DNA of 64,000 nucleotides from Lantana camara (GCA_037501455.1 CM074861.1:100293001-100357000), one strand, 5' to 3'; numbered from the stretch's first letter, positions 23,223 to 34,417 are shown. Made by a program: numbers and translations. The notes: generated by a model from the letters alone, not told the origin.

Positions 23223-23523
23223 GGTTCTGACTTTTCACCGGAAAAATCTCCGGTGGTCCTCTAATGAAACATCAGTCTTTGTTGGAGCAATTTAGAGATC
23301 AAGTATTGATGTTAAGGGAGCTCAAGTGATACGAAGTAATACGATTCTTGTTGTATCTGGCATATTGATGCTTTTGTCAAGATGAGGCACTAGATCGATG
23401 AAGCAATTTTGCAGTGGAGCGAGGATCCTTTGGAAATCAAGAAGTTGAGAGATATATATGAAGAGTAGGACTTAGCCTACTTCGTCTTTATCCGAACCAA
23501 AAAAGTCCAATTGTGAATTACAG
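23223..23523. other. Unassigned sequence right of the TAT element
   Basis: Mixed composition with CACCGGAAAAATCTCCGGTG forming a short hairpin at about 23236-23255. No coding frame, RNA gene or repeat partner in the window was recognised. It may be the remainder of an older transposon. Confidence 0.3.
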
Positions 23524-24262
23524 AATGGTGTGGGCCCAAGCGTTATAGTGCGGGAATAATTAGATTGAATTCTTGTAGTTATTGATAATTTAATTGTTCC
23601 AAACTTTATAATGTTGCAATAGGAAAAATTACAATGTTAAATACAATATGCAATATAAAAATAAGAATTTTTAATTATCCAATATATATACATTAAGATA
23701 TCTCATATCAGTTAATTGCACCAAAAGAAATTAAGATATCGGTCATCACAATAGATTCTTTATTTTAATTTATATCCATAATTAGTTATGTTGTGAATAT
23801 AAATGAATTAGTTGTAACTTACTGATTGGGAAAAACATGTAATTCATACACTTAAGTCCTAACGTATGCATTACTCAATAAATATTTTTCATTAACTTGT
23901 TATAACCAATACAAACTAGTTTCCTCTGGGAACATATCATACACAAGCTTCCTTATGTTCCAAGGAATCCCGACTAAATTGTTGTAAAGTAAGAACTAAA
24001 GTACTAAACTATTTACAGACAACGAAGCCACCATTATCACCGAAGGTAGCGTTGCAGATGTTTGCAATGGCATGCATGGGTTGGGTTTCATTCTGTACTG
24101 GGAAATCGATCCACAATGAGTCTCAAATGTTCTAAACCTGTACGCAAGATAAGAGTAGAGCCGTTACTTAGACAGGAGTACAGCGCAATCAAAATATAGT
24201 TCGTCTCACACAAACAAGGTTTCATGTGAAAACATTAAGGAATGATACCTAATATTAATCGG
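23524..24262 (-). pseudogene. Duplicated 3' region of the VPE gene (flank plus last-exon fragment)
   Basis: 23524-24046 matches the flank downstream of the VPE gene (about 48109-48655), and 24047-24262 matches 48874-49085, which includes last-exon and intron sequence. About 215 bp in between, including the real stop codon, is missing here. The exon piece (about 24051-24137, minus strand) still reads [13 protein letters not shown] but has an extra base just after the splice site, so it is non-coding. Confidence 0.82.
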
Positions 24263-24760
24263 AGTGGCTTCTTATGGTAGACAAAAATTAGGCAAAGTAT
24301 AATAAAATGTCTACATTAGGCAAAGTATAATAAAATGCCATTAATGTAAGCCTAATTCAGTGGTTGTAAACTCCAAATACTAAGCACAAGGTCGACTTTA
24401 TAGTTTATACCCTATAATGGTAAGAGAAGACAACAATTTTCTTTGGATTTTTCTTTTTTACCCTCTTATGATCATACCAATTTCTGGATCAATAGTAACA
24501 TTATTGAGAATTTCTTACTTCTTTATGAGGAAAACGAAACTATATTGTGATTTAAATATTAAATAATAAACTAATATAAAATGAGGGTAGAATTGCACTT
24601 TTGGTGGCATTAGTATGCACCTCGTTTCAAATTTGGTTTACGTAAATTTCATTGTTTAAACACAACAGCTTATAGCGGATAATTTTCTCAAAATTTAAAG
24701 CCATACTGTAGTTATTCTTTTATGCTAAAGTTTCAAGTTAGAGTTTCTTTAATATATATA
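24263..24760. repeat. AT-rich segment duplicated at 29240-29720
   Basis: Blocks such as GGCTTCTT…TAGACAAAAATT, CTCCAAATACTA and AACATTATTGAGAATT recur in the same order near 29240-29720. The match is diverged and gapped but collinear. No gene is visible in either copy. Confidence 0.5.
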
Positions 24761-25775
24761 AGAGAAAATTGCATTTTTGGTCCCATAAGAAATAGGTGGA
24801 TTTTTTTTTGGTCCCGCAGTTTTTAAATCGTCCCGCACTTTTAGTTTTTCGACAAATGTAGTCCCAAAGTGAAAATTTTTCAATATAAGTCCCAACAAAT
24901 TTAGAAATATATATTTATAATATTTTTTCTTAATAAAAAAATACATATCAAATATTAGGAAAAATTTAAAAGAATACCAACCACGTGATATGCATTTTAT
25001 TTTTATAACAAATAATAAATTATTACATTTTAAAGTATAAGTATTACTTTAAAATTATAAAATAAAAAAATAAGAACATTATACATAATAACATAATCAA
25101 TAAAATAATCTTCACTATTGAATTTAGTTAAAAATATGTAAAATAAAAAATTGAAAATAATTAATATTTATAATATTTAAATATTTATTATATATATAAC
25201 ATTGCATTTATTTAAAATATTAACGTTGGGTTTAGTTAAAATTGAAAATAACTGAAAATTTATATATATTTTATTCAACAATATAATATTAACTAAAAAT
25301 TAAAAAGTAATTGTAGCCATATATATTTAATGAGAATTAAAAAATAACATCAAAATTTTAAAATACTATAATAATATAACGTACAATTATATTTATACTA
25401 TAATTATAATAGTTCATTAATATAATATTTAACTAGAATTAAAAATAAACTTTAAAAATATCATATTTAATTAAAAATAAAAGTTAATAGCATAATAAAA
25501 AATCATTATTATAATATTTATTATATTTATATTATAATTATAACAATTTTATATATTTGTATTAAAAAAGTAGAATTAAAAATGAATTAACAAAATTGTT
25601 ATAATTATAATATAAATATAATTGTTATAATTAACATAATTGTTGTCAAAAATAATTTTTTTTACACTTTGGGACTACATTTGTCGAAAAACTAAAAGTA
25701 CAGGACGATTTAAAAACTACGGGACCAAAAAAAAATCCAACTATTTCCTATGGGACTAAAAATGCAATTTTCTCT
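24761..25775. mobile_element. 1.0-kb element with long terminal inverted repeats, superfamily undetermined
   Basis: The ends AGAGAAAATTGCATTTTTGG and its reverse complement extend inward for about 110 bp as an imperfect inverted repeat (GGTCCC, GGGACT and ACAAATGTAGTCCCAAAGTG blocks). The interior is strongly AT-rich without a coding frame. Only a 3-bp ATA flanks both ends, too short and too AT-rich to be diagnostic. Confidence 0.8.
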
Positions 25776-26045
25776 ATAGATAGCCAATTTTCTCATTTTT
25801 CATATATTTTTTTTCAAATTGCAGTTGTATATTGGAGGAGGTGTTTAAAAAAATAAAGTAAACATGACACAAGAATAGGACCAAATGTATGAAAATCAAT
25901 GGCCAAATATATTAACATAAGGCTAATTGTCTTAAAAATTAAAAACATAAAAAAACAAAACTGTTAAGCTGAAATTTGAGATACCCATCTATATTATGGG
26001 TATACATGTATGCCTAAAATCGTAATTTGACCTAATACAAGTTAT
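25776..26045. other. AT-rich intergenic spacer
   Basis: No coding frame, repeat partner or RNA gene recognised. It separates the two inverted-repeat elements on either side. Confidence 0.4.
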
Positions 26046-26225
26046 GTATAAATAGAGCTAACAACCTCAAAAACCCTGTGTTATTCGAAATCATCACAAA
26101 AAACCCTATGAAAAAAAAAATGATCCAAAAAACCCTGTATTTTATTAAATAAACTCACCGCCCCCTACCCCCATTTGGTCAACGAAAAAAGTTGAAAAGT
26201 CCATTATACCCTTGTACACTATATC

Positions 26226-26232
26226 AATTATT

Positions 26233-26288
<56 letters not shown>

Positions 26289-26290
26289 GG
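26226..26290. repeat. (TA)n microsatellite
   Basis: Near-perfect TA repeat inside the Mutator-like element, continued by imperfect TA-rich sequence to about 26990. Confidence 0.9.
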
Positions 26291-27009
26291 ATATAATAAA
26301 TTTATAAAATCTTATTTAATATATATATAAACATATTAATAAATTAACAAATTTAATGCATATATATAATATATACATAATGCATATTATGCATATTAAT
26401 AAAATATATATATAATACATATACACTGTACATATAATTTAATATATATATTATACATATATATGAATACACTTTATACATTATATATATATATATAATA
26501 CATATTAATACTTATTATTAAAAATTAATTTTTAATTCAGGAAAATATTATATTAATAAATAAAATAAATCTTAAATTATAATATTATATCTATTAAAAA
26601 AGTGTTATAAATTTTTTATAAATATTATAATATGTATATATATTATAATCATATAATGAATTTATACAAAATATTCAATATATATATATATATATATGTA
26701 TGTATAAAATACATATTAATACATATTAATAAAATTAATTTTTAATTAAGGAAAATATTATATTTATAAATAAAATAAATCTTAAATTATAATATATATC
26801 TATTAAAAAAGTGTTATAAATATATAATATTTTTTTATAAATATATATTATGTATATATTTTTATATACATATATATTATATATATAATATATATATTAT
26901 AATATTATAATTTAAGATTTATTTTATTTATAAATATAATTAATATAAATAATTATATATATAGAATAATAAAACCATTATGTAATAGGAATTAAAAATA
27001 AAAAATAAG

Positions 27010-27700
27010 AAGACTGTGGCTTCTCCGATGCAGAACCCAGCCATCTTCTTGAGGGACTTTGTCTTCTCCGATGGAACCCACCCTCGCGCCACCGCAGCCG
27101 ACGTCACCCTGGGTCGCCGTCACAATCGCGACACCACTTTCACGGCCATGGCAATCCTTGCGCCACCACCGTCACAATCAGAGAAATCGAAAAAAGTGGC
27201 CGGCGGCCTGAGTTGAGAGTCCCATCGCCACCCCCATTTCTGGTTACCCGACCATCAAATCCGTCGCCCTCCACCCTGATGGGAACCACAGTGAATCACC
27301 GGCTCTTCTCTTTGTTAGATCCAGATTTAGATCTGGATCTGAGTATTTGTGTGTGTAAGTGTTTTTGTGCGTGTGTGCTTGTGTGGATATGGTGGTGGTT
27401 CGTGGTGGCTATGGACCTGAGATGGTGGTTGTGCACCAGCGGCGGCGATGTCCGTTTTCCCGGCGATAGATGTGCATCTGCGTGTGTGAATAAGAAGAAG
27501 AAGGAGAATGGGTTGATGGTGAGGAGGAGAATGGAGGTGGTGGTTAGTGGTGGCGATGGACCTGAGATGGCCGCGGTGGTCGATTGGGGAGGCGATGGTG
27601 GCGGTGGTGGTCATTGTACGGCATCTCCATCTTCTTTTTCTTTTTTTTTTTCCGGCGGCTTCTGAGCAGCATAAGGGGGAAGAAGACAATCTTCTCCCCC
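27010..27700. other. GC-rich insert inside the Mutator-like element, possible captured gene fragment
   Basis: Base composition jumps from almost pure AT to GC-rich at about 27010. Plus-strand frames (27016-27215 without an ATG at its start; 27213-27665) and minus-strand frame 27327-27689 are low-complexity, rich in Pro, His and Thr on the minus strand or Gly, Trp and Val on the plus strand. No domain is recognisable. The internal sequence CTTCTCCGATG occurs twice (27019 and 27063). Whether it is transcribed cannot be judged. Confidence 0.5.
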
Positions 27701-27966
27701 TTTTCCGTCTTCTATCCTTTTTCTTTTTCTTTTTTTTTTTTAATTATAATAATACATGGGTAAAATAGTCATTTTAGGCAGAAAAGTGAAAAAAAACTCA
27801 ACCATACTTGCAGTCAACGCGCGTGCAGCGCACATCCTGGTCGCGGGGTTTTTTGTACATATTTTTAAAAACATAAGGGTTTCTATTGTATTTTTTTTTT
27901 TATAGGGGTTTTTATGATAATTTCGTATAACACAGGGTACTTGGATGTAAATTACCCGTATAAATA

Positions 27967-29239
27967 TCAAATCAATGACCCGAACATTCAGCTGTTTCAA
28001 TGAATCTCTCGAAAAAAATAGAAAAGCAAAAGACACAAAATTAATTAAAATAAACAATTTTTTTCCCCGACTTTGCGGTGGTCTTATTTGTTAGTGATTT
28101 ATTCAGACACAAACGCATCATTTTGGGCTTTGCAAATTTGGGGCAAAAATAATTGGGCCAGTGCAGCTAACATCTTTCACATATCAAAAAGTTGGAGTCT
28201 ATTTCGAGGCCAATATCTTACACATATCAAAGCCCAAAAATTAGATAATAATCTACAAGAAAAAAGTCCAGTGAGTCAAAAAGTGTCCATCGCGAATTAA
28301 ATATACAAGAAAGAGAAAATCGAATGACACGTTTACTATGGCGCGTAACTAAGGTTTAGGGATATAGACTGGTTTGTACTTTGTAATGTTTATTCACTTT
28401 GTTGTTGGCCAATTGGTATTTGTTAATTGTTAGGCACGTAATTCAAAGTGAACTATGAATAGACATTTTAAGACCTCAAAGTTGGAGACATTTTAAACAA
28501 TTCAATTCAAGCAAACTTTACTTAATTTATGAAAATTCCGATTGTTTATCCTATAAAATTAGCTAAATTTACGAAAATTGCTATTGTTATCAATTCTCAA
28601 TCGCAGTCACGATTGACTTTGGTTTTTTAGTCAATTCTCAATCGCAGTCACGATTAAATAAAATTCAAACAGGTAAACTAAACCAACTTTAAAATCTGAG
28701 ACGTCCTATTCGTATAATCGATATAAATCAGTTAATGCAACTGCAACTTCATAACTAACCATTTTAAAAAGTAAAGTAAACAGGTTTTAAGGTGTCAGAT
28801 GTACCACTCATGTGGTTGATCCATTCGTTTGGTCAATTTAAATCAAGTAAGGCAACTGCAATTTCACAACTGAAATATTGTTAGGGTAGGATATGATTTA
28901 ACTCTAAAAAAAAAAAGTTTAAAAATGTTCACAGGTCAACCAATTCTCGAATTTTGACCATCAAGTTGTGCAGTTTAGTAGTTCGGTGCTATGTTAGTTT
29001 ATATAGAGAGAGTTTTATACCCTCCCGACTCGACCCATAAAAATGAGCTATATAAAAAAAATAATTAAAAAAAAAAATCTCAAATTCGCGAAATCAGGTA
29101 GGACGGGTGATTAAAGTGATGTGAAAAATAACGAAGGAATGTGTTTTGTCTTAGGTTTACTTTATTTTTCAAGAATGTAATGTTGTCACCCTCGCATGCT
29201 TAAGAAAGGTTGATGGTGCAAGCATTGCTGGTGTCTAAA
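27967..29239. other. AT-rich intergenic region
   Basis: No convincing gene. A direct repeat of about 25 bp starting TCAATTCTCAATCGCAGTCA occurs at about 28589 and 28633. A 75-codon frame at 28073-28300 has no recognisable domain and is probably chance. Confidence 0.4.
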
Positions 29240-29720
29240 ATGGATGGCTTCTTCTAGATATATTAATAGTAGATAAAAATTGGGCAAAAGTATAATGAAA
29301 TGTCAATAATATGACTGAGTTAGTGTGAACTCCAAATACTATGCATAAGGTCAACTTTTATAACCTATAGTGTAAACTCCAAATAAAAGTCTATTAGGGT
29401 TCTTTTTATTCGTTCATTATATATTTTACATAGAGAATCAACTTGAAAATAGTAATCTAGTTTTACAATTTCTACCCTATTAATTATAATTTTGCATTAT
29501 CATCATACGAATTTCTCTCGATAAAAATAACATTGTTGAGAATTAATTCTTACTTCTCTATTAAGAGAAAAAGGAAACTGTATTGTGTTTTTCTTCTCAA
29601 CTATTAAACAGTTTTTGAGAGTACAATAAAGTAAAATAAGGATAAAATTCTTACCAAAAAAAAACAAGGATACAATCGCACTTTGTCCTATAAATATGCA
29701 CCTAGTCCACTTTTAGTTAT
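29240..29720. repeat. Diverged copy of 24263-24760
   Basis: Collinear with the segment right of the VPE duplicate, from GGATGGCTTCTT to the TATGCACCT block. Here the neighbouring VPE-derived part is absent. Confidence 0.45.
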
Positions 29721-29942
29721 CTAAAGTTTCGGCCTAACAAATTTAATTTCATATGTTTCTAATTGTTAACACATATAGTCTCAAGTTTTATTTTTACTTT
29801 TTAACATGTTGAGCCTTATATATTACAATTTACTCTATTTTTTTGAATAATATGTCAGATATTATATTTTTTTGAATAATATGTCAGATATTAAAACAGC
29901 ATGCAAGGGGTCATTTTTTTCTTCCCGAATTTGAAAACATAA

Positions 29943-30047
29943 GTTACGTTTGGTTCAAGTGGTTAATGAGTCCATTTTTCTGGACAAAGTCCGGAGTTCG
30001 AATTCCATTTGGGTGTGTATGAGTTAAAAAAAAAAAAAAGGTTACGT
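29943..30047 (+). mobile_element. Short tRNA-derived SINE
   Basis: The element is 29950-30040 with a box A-like TGGTTCAAGTGGTTAATG, a box B-like GAGTTCGAATTCC and a poly(A) tail, flanked by GTTACGT target duplications at 29943-29949 and 30041-30047. Boxes A and B form an RNA polymerase III promoter. It cannot fold as a full tRNA, so it is not a tRNA gene. Confidence 0.78.
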
Positions 30048-30245
30048 ATAAATATCAAAACAAGAAAGATTAATTAATTAAATCATCACAATAATCTGAC
30101 TTTTTTTTTTTTTTTAACTTTATGATGGGCCTGATGGCCTTACAAGTTACAATACGATGGCTTAGTTAGACAGACACACATTGTTTTGAGCTTTGTATAT
30201 GGGCCTGATAATTTCTTTGCTCTTCGCTGATTCACATTCACATTC

Positions 30246-30896
30246 ACATTCACTAGGGCTGTTAATGGGGTGGATTTTAATCCGAATCCGGTCCGAGTTC
30301 GATCCGAATTTTAGCATATTCGTCCGATAAAAATATTCGATGGATCATATCCGATTATAAATATTCGTTATCCGAAATAAATGGAGCGAATATGGATTTA
30401 AGGAATCCGATCCGTTAAGAATCCGAATCCGATATTATATATAATATTTAATTAAATAAATTATTTACTAGTACATAATATTAAGTAAAATTATTAAAAT
30501 TAAAATTTTCACATATTTATCATTTTAAACAATAATAAATTTTAAATTTTTTACTCTAAAAGTATATATTTTCTTTTATTAATAAGTTTAACTTAATTTA
30601 TTTTAAATAAATATAAACAAAACTATCAAATAATTCATTAAATAATAATTATTTATTAAATATTATGTAATTATATTTATTTTTTATATCAAATTTGTTA
30701 TTTTAAAAAATAAATTTTATTACTAATCGGGTCGGATCTTTTATCGGATCGAATCCGACCCGATTATATATGGATTAAAAAACAATGATAGGATTCGGAT
30801 TCGGATCCGAATCATATTCGGATTCTCTTATCGGATTCGGATCTGAAATCTCCTGATCCGGTTCGAATCCGACCCGTTGACAGCCCTAACATTCAC
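30246..30896. mobile_element. hAT-type non-autonomous element, 635 bp
   Basis: The element is 30254-30888 with ends TAGGGCTGTTAA / TTGACAGCCCTA and 8-bp duplications ACATTCAC at 30246-30253 and 30889-30896. The outer ~150 bp on each side are rich in ATCCGAATCCG and pair with each other; the middle is AT-rich. A related fragment lies at about 37725-37850. Confidence 0.92.
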
Positions 30897-31159
30897 ATGT
30901 CCAAAGAGTTTTAGAGTCCCTTTATGTTTCGAATCTAACGTTGATAAGATGTCAGAAGATACTCGTGCGGTAGATGTACCTAGAATACGTCAACACTGTA
31001 CACTCTCTGTTCAGAACTAAAGTAGGTAAGAACTAAGAAGTGAACTAGGGTAGGAATAGGATTCGACTATGTTCAAAGGCAATTCCCGAACTCTCAGTTT
31101 TGTCCTTATATATATGTACAATCGTCTGATTTTATCAATTCAATTGACTAAATTATTTT

Positions 31160-31233
31160 GTTTTTGCAGAGTAATTTAGAGATGAAGGTCGTCTGATTTT
31201 ATCAATTTTGGTTTTTTGCAGAGGAAATTAGAG
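31160..31233 (+). promoter_or_regulatory. Duplicated leader with two acceptor-like sites and a four-codon upstream ORF
   Basis: TTTTTGCAGAG…AATTTAGAGATGAA occurs at about 31162-31187 and again at about 31213-31239. The second copy supplies the start codon of the DUF295 gene. The first has an ATG at 31181 followed by AAG GTC GTC TGA, a minimal upstream ORF. If a leader intron exists, choice between the two acceptors would decide whether this ORF is in the mRNA. A TATATATATG motif near 31108 is the best TATA candidate. Confidence 0.45.
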
Positions 31234-33339
31234 ATGAAAATTTGCGGCCAAGAAAAGAGAGTACCGCTGCAAGCGCCTGAAGGGGTTTGCGCTCAACTTG
31301 TGTATCAGCTCAGTAGAGGTTGCAAAAATCGAACATTCTGTTGCAATGTGTCTTCTGCTCTGCACGACAAAAAGGTTCTCTGTTCTTCCTATGGATGGCT
31401 AGTTCTGTACGATTGTAGCACATATCTTTTATCTCTGTGCAATTCCACAACTTTTGATAATTTTATACCTCTGCCTAATTTAGACCAATTCATTGATTCT
31501 AATAAGATTGAGAGCTGCGCGTTGTTCTCATCATCCTCTGATCCTAATAATAAAAGTAGTTTAAAGATCTTATTGTTTTTGGCGAATGTACAATCCGTGA
31601 TGTGGTGCAGGGCTGGGGATGAAGAATGGGGGATAATAAAATACGGGGAGAAGTTACTATCACTCCGCAGATGTGATTATAATTCTGCGTTTCTTAGTCG
31701 TGCGGTTATACATGATGGTAAAATATGTGCCCGGCTTTGTGGAGGGGGGAGTTTTTGGTATGAGCGTTTTTGTTCGGTTGAGATAGTCGATGGACCGTCA
31801 TTTGGGTTTGGGTTAGCTTGTCCTTATATGGATTCTTTTACTGGGTATGCTGGGAGATTTAAGTCGCCTACAAGTGGCCCTTTTATTGACGTTTATATGG
31901 TGGAATCTTGTGGGGAGTTATTTAAGATAGGTTTTAAGTGGGGTGATATGAGATGTATCGAAACACTAGAGGTTGAGGTTTGGAGATGGTATTCCGGTAC
32001 TTCGGCTGTTGGATGGAACTCAGTAAAAAGAGTCGAAGACAGAGCTTTTTTCTTGGGCGAGAAGTACAGTTTCTCTTGCAATGCACCGGGATCCGGTCAC
32101 ATATACTTCACTACGAGAACTAAAGGTGATAAGAGTGTTTATTGTTACGTTATAGAGGATAATAGTGTTTTGGTGTCGTGGTCGTGTCCTAATTTGCTCA
32201 CACCATGGGTTCCCTCGACAATGTCCTATGTTCTTTCTCGTGAAAGTGGAGGAGGGGAAAAACAGATGTTGGATTTTGAATTAGGTGGTGATGTCCTGGA
32301 AGAAATAACAAAGCGCCTCAGTACACCCCTTGATTATATGAACTTCAGATGTGTTAATAGGAGATGTCAGTTAATAGCCCCTCTAGCAAATTGGAGAAGG
32401 ACATTATCCACATCGTCGTCATCGGAGAAGACCTACGATTTTCCACTACTTTTATCCATCGTAAATCATGGAGCTGCTACGGCTGAAAACCCAATGTACA
32501 AATTTGTTGATCCCAGGCAACACAGTATTTATTACATGACGACAATTCCAAAGTCTCATAAAGGAACCTCGATCGTCTACTCTAACCGCGGCTGGCTGCT
32601 AACAACCCGTCATGACCAGTTTGTTAATCTCTACAATCCATTCACAAAGAGTATTCTAAGTTACCCGGACCAAGGTCACGCAGCTAGAAATGAGAATTGC
32701 TTTTTTGCGCCATATGGGGATGCAAATTTTATGGTAGTTAGTGTTTCATTCTTCTTCACAAAGAAAGTTGTTGTGATCACCATCCGTCATGGAGAGGAAG
32801 AATGGACCCGAAACGATCTCCATAGTAATGTGAGCTTTAGTGCAACCCACACTAGCCCAGTGTTGTTCCGTGGGTCTTTCTATTACTTGGATCACAATGG
32901 AAATATCGGAAAGCTCAAAATAAAAGAAAATCATACAATTAGTTGGAAAGTTCTAGACAACCCTCGAAAACCTTGTCGATCTTTTTGCCCAAATTTCTTG
33001 GTTGAGTGCGGTGGCGAGTTGCTTTCCGTATGTATACAATGTGGTGGAGAAAGTGTTGTTGTTTGCAGGTTCAATCAGCTTGAAAAGGCTTGGGAAACCA
33101 TAACAAGTTTGGGTAATTACAGTTTATATCTGAGTCGATCTTCTTCCTTATCTGTACCCGTGATGAGCCCTAAACTAAGAAATAGAATATATTTACCTTT
33201 GATTTGTGGGTCTGAGTTTGTTTTCTTCTCTTTGGATTCTGGGAAATGGCATTTTTTAGGGAGTGGAGATTCGTCCAGTCATTTTTATGGTTCAAGATAT
33301 CACCTCAATGCTGGTTGGATTCATCCTAGTTGGTGCTAA
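31234..33339 (+). CDS. DUF295 / F-box-like protein with two DUF295-type halves, 701 aa
   Basis: Single exon, ATG at 31234; the frame is open to 31216 but without an ATG there. The N-terminal half (about 1-340) has the DUF295 signature CSSYGWLVLYDCST…LLSLCN…IPLPNL and further Trp/Gly-rich strands. At about 345-390, LGGDVLEEITKRLSTPLDYMNFRCVNRRC resembles an F-box, the segment that docks SKP1 in SCF ubiquitin ligases. The C-terminal half (390-701) repeats the DUF295 plan: YSNRGWLLTTRHDQFVNLYN, GSFYYLDHNGNIGKL, and VECGGELLSVC. DUF295 (PF03478) forms a beta-propeller-like domain found in many plant F-box proteins of about 400 aa. Here the total is about 700 aa with the F-box in the middle, so it may be a fusion of two tandem genes, the first having lost its F-box. 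No signal peptide or membrane segment. Target unknown. Confidence 0.85.
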   Translation: MKICGQEKRVPLQAPEGVCAQLVYQLSRGCKNRTFCCNVSSALHDKKVLCSSYGWLVLYDCSTYLLSLCNSTTFDNFIPLPNLDQFIDSNKIESCALFSSSSDPNNKSSLKILLFLANVQSVMWCRAGDEEWGIIKYGEKLLSLRRCDYNSAFLSRAVIHDGKICARLCGGGSFWYERFCSVEIVDGPSFGFGLACPYMDSFTGYAGRFKSPTSGPFIDVYMVESCGELFKIGFKWGDMRCIETLEVEVWRWYSGTSAVGWNSVKRVEDRAFFLGEKYSFSCNAPGSGHIYFTTRTKGDKSVYCYVIEDNSVLVSWSCPNLLTPWVPSTMSYVLSRESGGGEKQMLDFELGGDVLEEITKRLSTPLDYMNFRCVNRRCQLIAPLANWRRTLSTSSSSEKTYDFPLLLSIVNHGAATAENPMYKFVDPRQHSIYYMTTIPKSHKGTSIVYSNRGWLLTTRHDQFVNLYNPFTKSILSYPDQGHAARNENCFFAPYGDANFMVVSVSFFFTKKVVVITIRHGEEEWTRNDLHSNVSFSATHTSPVLFRGSFYYLDHNGNIGKLKIKENHTISWKVLDNPRKPCRSFCPNFLVECGGELLSVCIQCGGESVVVCRFNQLEKAWETITSLGNYSLYLSRSSSLSVPVMSPKLRNRIYLPLICGSEFVFFSLDSGKWHFLGSGDSSSHFYGSRYHLNAGWIHPSWC

Positions 33340-34200
33340 CATATTACTCTAGAATCAACTAGTTTTGGTGTTTGGTTTTTGTGACTGAATAAGAGAAATT
33401 AGTTTTGGTTTTTGTGATAAGAATTAGAGGAACTGTTGAAAATTTTGTTCATTTCTTCCTTTTTCTCATTATGTGACAAGTCCATTCGCTACTTTATGTG
33501 ATTTAGATTATATTGTTGTTTGGTCGTTTATCTTTCCATGTTATTATCGACATCCGATCTGACCACCCGCCGATCGATCCGAGTTGTCCGCTGAACCTTT
33601 CCGGAACCAGACGTGCTATTAACGCCGTTACCCTGGACCTTCATGCACCGCAGCCTTTTCCGGTTCCCCCCACTGCAACACAAATTCCGACGACGTCGTA
33701 GCGATGGACCTGGACTGGATCTCAACAACCACCCGTCTCTATTGGTGGAGTGAGTATTATTCCGCTCCATCACTCTCTTTTCTACACCTGTGGTCTGTGG
33801 ACCATCAAATCACATTCGTCAATAACGGAGGTTAATTTTCTGTCAATTAAACGCTGGTTGAATTATGAACCGTTTAGAGGCAGAAAAATAACACTAACAT
33901 TTTAAAGCGTTTTATCCAATTCCAGGTGAAGAGGAAAATGACAAAATAAGAGGAAGGAAAAATCAACCAGTGGTCGGCGATTGTCACAAATAGGAAGAAA
34001 AATAGACAGAAATTTTATCAGCTACACAGCAGCCAACAAAGAAAGAAAGGAGGAAGGATAAGGAGTTACTTAATTTACCACGCACACACGTATAGATACG
34101 AATATTCATAACTAACAGGAAAAGATAGATATGAATGTGCGGTTTTCACCATGATTGATTGAGGAATGATGAGATTTGGTTCTGGAAAGGAAAATGTATG
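33340..34200. other. Downstream region of the DUF295 gene without a recognised gene
   Basis: 33340-33480 is probably the 3' untranslated end. 33540-33780 is richer in GC and has short open frames on both strands (a plus-strand ATG at 33703 gives MDLDWISTTTRLYWW…). No domain was recognised. Confidence 0.4.
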
Positions 34201-34417
34201 GATACTCTTGCTAGTTAGGCCAAATTGAGTGCTCGACTGGAGAGGAATCGAGAATTTCTGAGCTTAATAAACTCAAAAGATGAGATGATTTGCAGCTAGT
34301 TTTTAGAAATTTAACAGTTGAAGCAAAGAATAAGAAATACTGGTGAGAGGTTGGTGGGAGATGAAGAAGAAATAATTGAAGACAGAGCTCCAAATTTTCA
34401 AACAAAAAAATGAGGAA

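Larger units (their letters stand above)
26046..27966. mobile_element. Mutator-like non-autonomous element (1903 bp) with GC-rich cargo
   Basis: The element is 26055-27957, flanked by 9-bp target duplications GTATAAATA at 26046-26054 and 27958-27966, the Mutator-superfamily length. Terminal inverted repeats are imperfect (GAGCTAACAACCTC versus GGGTAATTTACATCC) and continue through ACCCTGTGTTAT. The interior is split: an extremely AT-rich half (26220-27000, TA repeats) and a GC-rich half (about 27010-27700) with CCGCCACCAC-type runs. No transposase is visible. The GC-rich half looks like captured host sequence, as in Pack-MULEs. Confidence 0.85.

Noticed and set aside
27213..27689. Overlapping 150- and 120-codon genes in the Mutator-like element
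   Set aside because: Both strands are open because of low-complexity GC-rich sequence. No domain, and the element context favours cargo or filler DNA.
29950..30040. tRNA gene
   Set aside because: Box A- and box B-like sequences are present, but no cloverleaf can be formed, and the poly(A) tail and target duplications identify a SINE.
31216..31233. Start of the DUF295 protein six codons upstream
   Set aside because: Position 31216 is TTG, not ATG, and lies in the acceptor-like TTTTTTGCAG. The first ATG in frame is 31234.
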